A program made the position numbers and the translations under genes. 28,720 nucleotides of DNA from JBBQNJ01 sp038329845 (GTDB taxonomy: Bacteria; Planctomycetota; Phycisphaerae; Tepidisphaerales; Tepidisphaeraceae). The stretch is from positions 1 through 28,720 of the forward strand of contig JBBQNJ010000066.1 in the NCBI GenBank assembly GCA_038329845.1, given 5' to 3'. Below the pieces are notes generated by a model, which saw only the letters and a list, made by a program, of their open reading frames with translations, was not told the origin of the DNA and did no database searches. Of the stretch, positions 23,772-28,720 are shown one piece after another; position 1 is the first letter of the stretch; every line of letters begins with the position of its first letter.

Positions 23772-24021
23772 AGACGCTTTGGCGGGGTCTGGCCGCGCGC
23801 CTCGATCGCCTGCCCACCATGGGCGGGCTGGAGGAGGAACGCCGGTGGCAATGAATCCGATCGGATTCGGGTGCAACCCCCCTCAAGCCCCTGTGTATCC
23901 GTCGCCGCTTCATGGTGGAATTTTCAGTTTCCCATCGGGTGCGATACTCAATCCGGTGAAGACCTTCCGGCCAGCGACTTCTTCAAGCGGCCCATGAAAA
24001 GTCCCTTCGCGCATTCACGTT

Positions 24022-24789
24022 TTAAGTCACTTCCACCCCGACCGGGAAATGGTCGCTTGCGTACTTGGCCAGTCGATCTTGCTCGATCCAGGCGTCGCGC
24101 AGCCGCGGCGGGGCGATGCCCCAGGCGAAGAGGTAGTCCACCCGCTGGCCGGGGAATTGCGTGGAAAAAGTTCCGGTGACGGCGGCGCGGCGGGGGTGGA
24201 CAGCGTGGAAGGTGTCCGTGTACCCCTGCGCGAGCAACTTCTCGACGGCGAGGCGTGGCAAGTGCCCGCCGTTGGCCTGCCATTCCCCCTGCGTGGACGG
24301 CTTGGTCAACTTCGGGTCGATCTGCTGGACGGGCGAGTTGGCGTTGAAGTCGCCGATAAGTAAGTGCGGGCGATTGGCCGCTCGATGACGCGAGAAGACA
24401 TCGAGGATGATCTCCAGCTCTCGCAGGCGAATCTCTTCGTCACGCTGCCGGGCATGGGCGTGAAGATGCGCTACGCCGATCGGCACGGATCCGAATCCCG
24501 GGACCGCCACGGTTGCTTCCAGCAGCGACTTGCTCAGCCCGGGTCGCAGCAGTCCGTGGTTGATCGACTCGAGCAGGGGATATCGCGTGAACAACGCCGA
24601 TGCGCCCTTGGCGGCGCCGGGGGCGACGACGTAGTCCATCTTCAGTCGTTTGGCCACGCGTTCCAGGACATCGCCATCGACTGCCTCGACTAGGCCCACG
24701 ATGTCCGGACGCTGGGCGAGGATCACTTCGGCGAGCGGATCGGCGCGGCCTTCGCCGCCATCGAGGATGTTGTACGAGACGATTCGCAT
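24022..24789 (-). CDS. Endonuclease/exonuclease/phosphatase family protein
   Basis: The 255-residue protein has the EEP (DNase I-like) fold: MRIVSYNILDGGEG with the metal-binding Asn, PDIVGLVEAVDGDV with the catalytic Glu, GVAHLHAHARQRDEEIRLRELE, HLLIGDFNANS (Asp/Asn), and the terminal ASDHFPVGVEV with the catalytic Asp-His. All hallmark residues are present. The substrate could be nucleic acid, a phospholipid head group or a sugar phosphate. No signal peptide is visible, so it acts in the cytoplasm. ATG 24789 lies 14 bp past the LptE-like stop, so it is the last gene of a three-gene operon. The frame extends much further upstream (to 25287), but that part is antisense-like and unrelated. Confidence 0.85.
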   Translation of the reverse strand: MRIVSYNILDGGEGRADPLAEVILAQRPDIVGLVEAVDGDVLERVAKRLKMDYVVAPGAAKGASALFTRYPLLESINHGLLRPGLSKSLLEATVAVPGFGSVPIGVAHLHAHARQRDEEIRLRELEIILDVFSRHRAANRPHLLIGDFNANSPVQQIDPKLTKPSTQGEWQANGGHLPRLAVEKLLAQGYTDTFHAVHPRRAAVTGTFSTQFPGQRVDYLFAWGIAPPRLRDAWIEQDRLAKYASDHFPVGVEVT

Positions 24790-24803
24790 GAGGGAAAAGC
24801 GGC

Positions 24804-25400
24804 TCACCAGTCGGCGGCCAGCTCCTGCACGATTGCCAGGGCCAGTTTTTCCACGCTGAGTTGCTGGACGTACCACCTTCCCTCGCCCAGGGTCGGATAG
24901 TACGCAGCCGTCTGCTCGAAGCCGGTGCGCTGGGCGAGGACGCGGCCGGTGCGAAGATCCTTCCAGAGAAAGTTGACCTGCAATGTTCCCAACTGCTCCT
25001 GCGGCACATCGGCGCTGCGATCGCGGCTGAGGGTGCGGATGTCCATCGCCGTGACTTCTCCTTCGAGAATCGTGTCGGCCTTGTCGGCGGCGACGACCTT
25101 GTACGGCGCGTTGGCCTCGAGCTGCTTGATCACCGCCTTGGTCAGCGCCAGCTCGATCCCGTGGCTGAAGGTGCGATTCACGAAGATCGGCACGGCGACG
25201 GTCTGAATGTCCTGGCGATAGAGCGACCGCCACTGATATCCCGGCTGCGGGGCCGAGGAATAGTCGCCGGCCACCTGGTAGCCGCATCCTCCGCCGGCGC
25301 TCAGGCCGATCCAGGCTGCGATCACTACCATTGCGGCGCTGGGGCGGATTCGCCGCGCGGCGGCGGAATGGCCGGACGATCTCGGGAAGCGTCGGCTCAT
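24804..25400 (-). CDS. LptE-like outer-membrane lipoprotein
   Basis: The 198-residue protein begins with a long basic n-region, then a hydrophobic stretch and a lipobox-like LSAGGGC, giving a lipidated Cys39 followed by GYQ. GCGYQ directly after the lipid Cys is typical of LptE, which plugs LptD to deliver LPS to the outer surface. The body has LptE-style elements: IQTVAVPIFVNRTFSHGIELALTKAVIKQLEA (the NRTF plus helix), then a beta-sheet with ILEGEVTAMDIRT and LGTLQVNFLWKDLRTGRVLAQRTGFEQTA. It ends with a helix, VEKLALAIVQELAADW. Its start codon overlaps the stop of the upstream BamD-like gene by four bases (ATGA), so translation is coupled. Together they suggest an outer membrane with LPS or a related glycolipid. 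Confidence 0.78.
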   Translation of the reverse strand: MSRRFPRSSGHSAAARRIRPSAAMVVIAAWIGLSAGGGCGYQVAGDYSSAPQPGYQWRSLYRQDIQTVAVPIFVNRTFSHGIELALTKAVIKQLEANAPYKVVAADKADTILEGEVTAMDIRTLSRDRSADVPQEQLGTLQVNFLWKDLRTGRVLAQRTGFEQTAAYYPTLGEGRWYVQQLSVEKLALAIVQELAADW

Positions 25401-26461
25401 GGCGCTATCGGCTCCTGCGCCGGCGGCGCTGCCGGAGAGTAGCCGGCACCGGGCGCGGGGGCCGGGTCGGTCAGGTTGCGCGCGGGCATCTTCGCCAAGC
25501 GGTCGCTAGCTCGTTTTGCCTCGCGGCTTTCAGGGTAGTTGGCGATGAGAAATCGCAGATTGTAGACCGCGGCGCGAGGCTGATGGGTGCGGAGGTAGAA
25601 GTCGGCGATGTGGTAAATCTTCGCCGCCAGAGTCGCGTCGATCCGCTCGATCACCGATGCGATGTTCTCCTCGACCGCCAGGTCGGGATAGCTGCGCCCC
25701 AGGTCTACCAATTGCGCCCGGGCATCGATCAGCGGGGTGGGGTCGAACTTCAATCCGCGGAACTGGGCGTAGTTGCTGAACGCTTGCCGCAACCTCGCCC
25801 GCGGAACCATCGGCGAGCGCGGATACCCGCGGACGTAGACCGCGTACGCATCGGCCGCGAGGTCGAACTCGCTGGTCGCGTAATAGAAGTCGGCGGTGCG
25901 CAGCAAGCCCCGCTCGGCCAACGGCGATCCCGGCGAGCGCTGCTGAATGCGATAGAGCATCTCGATCGCCTCCTGGTTGGCATCCACGATGGGCATCCCC
26001 AGGAAACGCATCTTGTGTCCGGAAAGAAACTCGTCGGCAATCTGGTATTGCAGCTTCAGCGCGGTTTGGAAATAGCCGCTGGAAGGGTATTCGTCCATCA
26101 ACTGATCGCAGTAGTAGAACGCCGTGATGCGATCGTCGGCGGCATAATAGGCCCGGGCCATCAGCAGCAGGGCGCGATCATAGATGGACGAGCCTTTGTG
26201 CGATTGCAGCCAGGTGACGCACACTTTTCTCGCCGCCGCCTGCTGCCCGCGCCCAATCAGGCTTTCCACTCGGTCCAGCGTCTCATCCGACACCGCCTGC
26301 GTCGTCGGTGCCGTCGCCACCGCCTGCCAGTGCCCGTCGATCAGTTCCCAAGTCTGATCCTGCCCGCGCGCCGCCGCCGCCGTCGCCGCCAGCCCGACGC
26401 TCGCCACCGACACCATCGCCCATCGCCGCATCCACCGCATCGCGGGGGATTGTAAGTCCAT
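25397..26461 (-). CDS. BamD-like outer-membrane assembly TPR protein
   Basis: The 354-residue protein has a signal peptide (MRWMRRWAMVSVASVGLAATAAAARGQ) and no obvious lipobox. Helical TPR-type repeats follow: ARKVCVTWLQSHKGSSIYDRALLLMARAYYAADD, AFYYCDQLMDEYPSSGYFQTALKLQYQIADEFLSG, ADFYYATSEFDLAADAYAVYVRGYPRSP and IADFYLRTHQPRAAVYNLRFLIANYPES. The two-TPR spacing and the FLSG/VYVRGYP style match BamD (ComL/YfiO), which assists beta-barrel insertion. The absence of a lipid Cys is unusual for BamD and leaves other TPR periplasmic roles possible. The C-terminus is Pro/Ala-rich. The start is uncertain: ATG 26515, 26461 or 26440; the signal peptide favours the last two. Confidence 0.75.
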   Translation of the reverse strand: MDLQSPAMRWMRRWAMVSVASVGLAATAAAARGQDQTWELIDGHWQAVATAPTTQAVSDETLDRVESLIGRGQQAAARKVCVTWLQSHKGSSIYDRALLLMARAYYAADDRITAFYYCDQLMDEYPSSGYFQTALKLQYQIADEFLSGHKMRFLGMPIVDANQEAIEMLYRIQQRSPGSPLAERGLLRTADFYYATSEFDLAADAYAVYVRGYPRSPMVPRARLRQAFSNYAQFRGLKFDPTPLIDARAQLVDLGRSYPDLAVEENIASVIERIDATLAAKIYHIADFYLRTHQPRAAVYNLRFLIANYPESREAKRASDRLAKMPARNLTDPAPAPGAGYSPAAPPAQEPIAP

Positions 26462-26561
26462 CGGCGGCGGTGGCAATGGAGGAGGAAGGGGATGCAGGGA
26501 AGGATTTACGGGCATGTGGCAGGCTCATGCAGGGTAATTCCGCAAGGGTAGCAAGATTTTG

Positions 26562-26590
26562 TTGACGCCGAGGCCAGAAGGGCGTATTTT
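26562..26590 (+). promoter_or_regulatory. Predicted promoter of the second PEP-CTERM gene
   Basis: TTGACG (26562-26567, five of six) and TATTTT (26585-26590) are 17 bp apart, about 40 bp before ATG 26628. GGAG and AAGGTG lie just before the start codon. Confidence 0.65.
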
Positions 26591-26627
26591 TCGGTTTCGC
26601 AATGGGCTGTTCTGACGGAGAAGGTGC

Positions 26628-27425
26628 ATGATGAATGTTCGTCGATTTCAGTTCACCGGTGTTTGGGTTATGGCGCTTGGTGCCACGGCCGCGATCGCGG
26701 CGCCGATAACGCTACCAACCACGGCAATTTACGATTCGCCAACGACCTCTAATGCCGTGGATTTCAACGCGACGGGGAATTCATTGGGAAGCCTCGGCGG
26801 CAACGATGTCGCCGGATTTACCACCGCCGTGGCCGCCGCGTTCGCACTCAATCGCGGGGGCGTCGTGGACTTTGAACCGAGCGATGGCACTCCGACAGCT
26901 ATCAATGCGACATACGGCTTGGGCCAAGGCAAGACCCTGCCGATTACCTTCTCGACCAGTTCGATGAAAATCCAGTCGTTCAGTTCCAGCAAGGTTATCT
27001 CGGGAAACAAAGGGATTTATACGGGGTCGGAGTCCAGTGCTTCGTTCAGTTTCAATTTCGGAGCCATCCTCAACGGCGTGCCGAATGAAGCCGTGGGCCG
27101 CGCGGGATTGACGATCCTGGGACGAACCGGATACGACTCTTCGACGCCCTCCTTTACCATCACCGCCAAGTTCAGCGACAACACGACCGCCGCACTCAGC
27201 AGCAGCCAGCCGAAGGTGACCACGACCGGCAATGGCGACACGTTCTATGGCTTTACAGCGCCAGCGGGATTGTCCATCAAGAGCTTGACGGTCTCCATGG
27301 CCCCGACTCAGGCAAAGACGGTACTGATGGACGACTTGGCGTTTATCACGATTCCCGAGCCTGCCAGCACGGGGGTGATCGGACTGGCAAGCTTGGCATT
27401 GCTCGCTCGGCGCCGCTGGCGGTGA
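26628..27425 (+). CDS. PEP-CTERM secreted protein
   Basis: The 265-residue protein has a signal peptide (MMNVRRFQFTGVWVMALGATAAIAAP). A Ser/Thr/Gly/Asn-rich beta-sandwich-like body follows, with many alternating hydrophobic strands (ITFSTSSMKIQSFSSSK, SFTITAKFSDNTTAAL). The C-terminal PEP-CTERM signal is IPEPASTGVIGLASLALL followed by ARRRWR. It would be exported, sorted and cleaved by an exosortase, then probably sit at the cell surface or in extracellular matrix. Its body does not resemble the first PEP-CTERM protein. An upstream promoter and ribosome site (GGAG) make 26628 a secure start; a second ATG follows directly. Function of the body is unknown. Confidence 0.88.
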   Translation: MMNVRRFQFTGVWVMALGATAAIAAPITLPTTAIYDSPTTSNAVDFNATGNSLGSLGGNDVAGFTTAVAAAFALNRGGVVDFEPSDGTPTAINATYGLGQGKTLPITFSTSSMKIQSFSSSKVISGNKGIYTGSESSASFSFNFGAILNGVPNEAVGRAGLTILGRTGYDSSTPSFTITAKFSDNTTAALSSSQPKVTTTGNGDTFYGFTAPAGLSIKSLTVSMAPTQAKTVLMDDLAFITIPEPASTGVIGLASLALLARRRWR

Positions 27426-27460
27426 AGGTTCGAGGCGGGCAGGGGGAGATTCGAGCATAC

Positions 27461-27535
27461 GGGGACATCCAGAGTGTGCCCGTGGGGATTCTGCAGCTTT
27501 GCTGGAGCCGCCACGGGAATAGTCTGGCTGTCCCC
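27461..27535. terminator. Long imperfect hairpin after the second PEP-CTERM gene
   Basis: GGGGACATCC... (27461-27485) and its near-complement ending TGTCCCC (27511-27535) match at 21 of 25 positions, with a 25-base loop. No T-run follows. It may act as a transcript end, but the GGGGACA/TGTCCCC ends resemble REP elements, as at 11246. Confidence 0.5.
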
Positions 27536-27600
27536 ACGCGTCCTTCACATCATGCGTGGCTTTTGTTGATGCGTCCCACCCACTGATTTCCCCTCGACAA

Positions 27601-27627
27601 TTGACCGGCGGCGCAGGGTCGTATATT
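27601..27627 (+). promoter_or_regulatory. Possible promoter of the TauE/SafE gene
   Basis: TTGACC (five of six) and TATATT (five of six) are separated by only 15 bp, shorter than usual. Location is about 80 bp before the permease ATG. Confidence 0.35.
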
Positions 27628-27707
27628 GGCGTCGGGCGGTGCGGTGTTGGCTACGGATTTGAATCCGAAGCTTGCCGTCGGATGCTGCCGCGTTTTGGGG
27701 ATGGTCC

Positions 27708-28526
27708 ATGACTCTCACCGCCGTTCTGCTGTTGCCGGTTGTCGGACTGCTGGCCGGGTTGCTTGGGGGACTGCTGGGGGTGGGCGGGAGCATCATCATG
27801 ATCCCGGCACTGGTGCTGCTGTTCGGCCAGGAGCGCACCTCGGGCTGGAATCAACACCTCTACCAGGCGGCGGCGATGGCGGTGAACGTCGCGGTGGCGC
27901 TGCCGGCGGCATGGCGACACTCCCGCGCCGGGGCGGTCATGCCGCGGGTGCTCTGGGGGCTGATCCCCGCGGCACTGGTGGGGATTCTGCTGGGGGTGTG
28001 GATCAGCAATCTCTGGATATTCAGCGGCAAAAGTGGGGCTTTGTGGCTGCAACGCGGCCTGGGGGGATTCTGCCTGTACGTGGTCTATGCCAATCTCGCC
28101 AAGCTGCGACAGAAGACCGTCGCCGGCGAAGCCGAGGGCGCTGCGACTCGGATCACCGCCACTCGCGCATCGGCAGTGGGAACGACCATGGGATTGATCG
28201 CCGGGCTGCTCGGCATCGGCGGCGGGGCGATCGCCGTCCCGCTGCAGCAGGTGTTTCTTCGGCTGCCGCTGAGGAACTGCATCGCCAATTCCGCGGCGAC
28301 CATCTGCATCACCGCCGGATTCGGCGCGTTGTACAAGAACCTCACGCTCGCCCAGCATCACGCCTCGATCGCTCACAGCGGGCTGATTATCGCGTGCCTC
28401 ACGCCCACGGCGATGGCGGGCGGCTTTTTCGGTGCCCGGCTCACGCACTCGCTGCCGCTGCGAAGCGTGCGGATCGTGTTCATTCTGCTGATGGCGATCG
28501 TCGCGATGAAGCTGCTGCTGGGATGA
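27708..28526 (+). CDS. TauE/SafE-family membrane permease
   Basis: The 272-residue protein has about eight membrane segments arranged as two similar halves. Each half starts with a Gly-rich helix: LPVVGLLAGLLGGLLGVGGSIIMIPAL in the first and ASAVGTTMGLIAGLLGIGGGAIAVPLQQ in the second. The G-x-L/V-G-I/V-GGG-x-I/V-P motif in both is the TauE/SafE signature. Members move anions such as sulfite, sulfonates or organic acids across the inner membrane. Substrate cannot be inferred from the neighbours. GGGGA lies about five bases before ATG 27708; a TTG-started longer form from 27672 is unlikely. Confidence 0.92.
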   Translation: MTLTAVLLLPVVGLLAGLLGGLLGVGGSIIMIPALVLLFGQERTSGWNQHLYQAAAMAVNVAVALPAAWRHSRAGAVMPRVLWGLIPAALVGILLGVWISNLWIFSGKSGALWLQRGLGGFCLYVVYANLAKLRQKTVAGEAEGAATRITATRASAVGTTMGLIAGLLGIGGGAIAVPLQQVFLRLPLRNCIANSAATICITAGFGALYKNLTLAQHHASIAHSGLIIACLTPTAMAGGFFGARLTHSLPLRSVRIVFILLMAIVAMKLLLG

Positions 28527-28665
28527 GCTTGCCAACCCGTGATCGGGGGTCCCCACGTCAATTGGTGGGCGCTGTCCACCCTAGTGCATTGTCATGCCTC
28601 CGATTTAGGATCACGGCCCGCAGGCGGTCGGGTCGATGATGACATCAACCAAGGAAGGTGGTGCC

Positions 28666-28720
28666 ATGCTCAAGAAGTACATCGTTCGCCTCACGGATGA
28701 GGAACGCAAGACACTTCAAC
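28666..28720 (+). CDS. IS630-type transposase, N-terminus only
   Basis: The last 55 bases open MLKKYIVRLTDEERKTLQ, the typical N-terminus of planctomycete and proteobacterial IS630-family (DDE, Tc1/mariner-like) transposases. AAGGAAGG precedes the ATG. The gene runs off the window. The left terminal inverted repeat should lie between the permease stop (28526) and the ATG, perhaps around 28580-28610, where a TA dinucleotide (the family's target) occurs; it cannot be confirmed without the right end. Confidence 0.8.
   Translation, partial: MLKKYIVRLTDEERKTLQ

Noticed and set aside
27626..28639. 337-residue plus-strand frame overlapping the TauE/SafE gene
   Set aside because: The other frame has the eight membrane helices and duplicated Gly motifs; this one is Arg/Gly-rich noise.

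Overview
The window is a GC-rich bacterial chromosome segment, most likely from a planctomycete of class Phycisphaerae. This is inferred from several things: two PEP-CTERM proteins; a prepilin-type protein with the N-terminal signature common in that group; many low-similarity secreted and membrane proteins; an HU protein with a long charged tail; and outer-membrane assembly genes (BamD-like, LptE-like). No rRNA is present to confirm it.

Positions 1-5535 hold a type II CRISPR-Cas locus of II-C character. It has the end of an array (four identical 37-bp repeats, 30-bp spacers), cas2 and cas1 on the minus strand, a minus-strand tracrRNA gene, and a 1144-residue cas9 on the plus strand. cas9 is divergent from cas1-cas2, unlike the usual co-directional cas9-cas1-cas2. 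The tracrRNA sits in the divergent gap and can be read almost completely: a consensus -35, an antirepeat at the predicted start, a UNCG-loop hairpin and a strong intrinsic terminator. Each array repeat contains a promoter-like sequence, as in Neisseria II-C arrays. Two 72-bp REP-like units lie just upstream of cas9.

Positions 5536-9286 encode pyruvate dehydrogenase E1 alpha, E1 beta and E2 as an operon; E3 is not in the window. Positions 9347-17067 carry surface and glycan genes: a two-domain glycosyltransferase, a PEP-CTERM protein, a sialate O-acetylesterase-like SGNH hydrolase, a TMTC-like membrane protein with TPRs, and a Gfo/Idh/MocA sugar dehydrogenase. An AT-rich, MITE/REP-like hairpin element lies at 11210-11383.

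Positions 17078-18230 look like gene debris: a GT-C membrane fragment, a C-terminal fragment in the opposite orientation, and a truncated prepilin. Then come an HU-bioF pair, three uncharacterised minus-strand genes (secreted, bactofilin-like, membrane), tRNA-Lys(TTT) with a near-consensus promoter, a small coiled-coil protein, and a HAD phosphatase fused to a membrane anchor. A minus-strand bamD-like, lptE-like and endonuclease/exonuclease/phosphatase operon follows. The window ends with a second PEP-CTERM gene, a TauE/SafE permease and the start of an IS630-type transposase.

The CRISPR-Cas locus is the most interesting part. I see no wholly unknown multi-gene system. The unusual features are the divergent cas architecture, the legible tracrRNA and repeat-borne promoters, the hairpin elements, and a few odd fusions.
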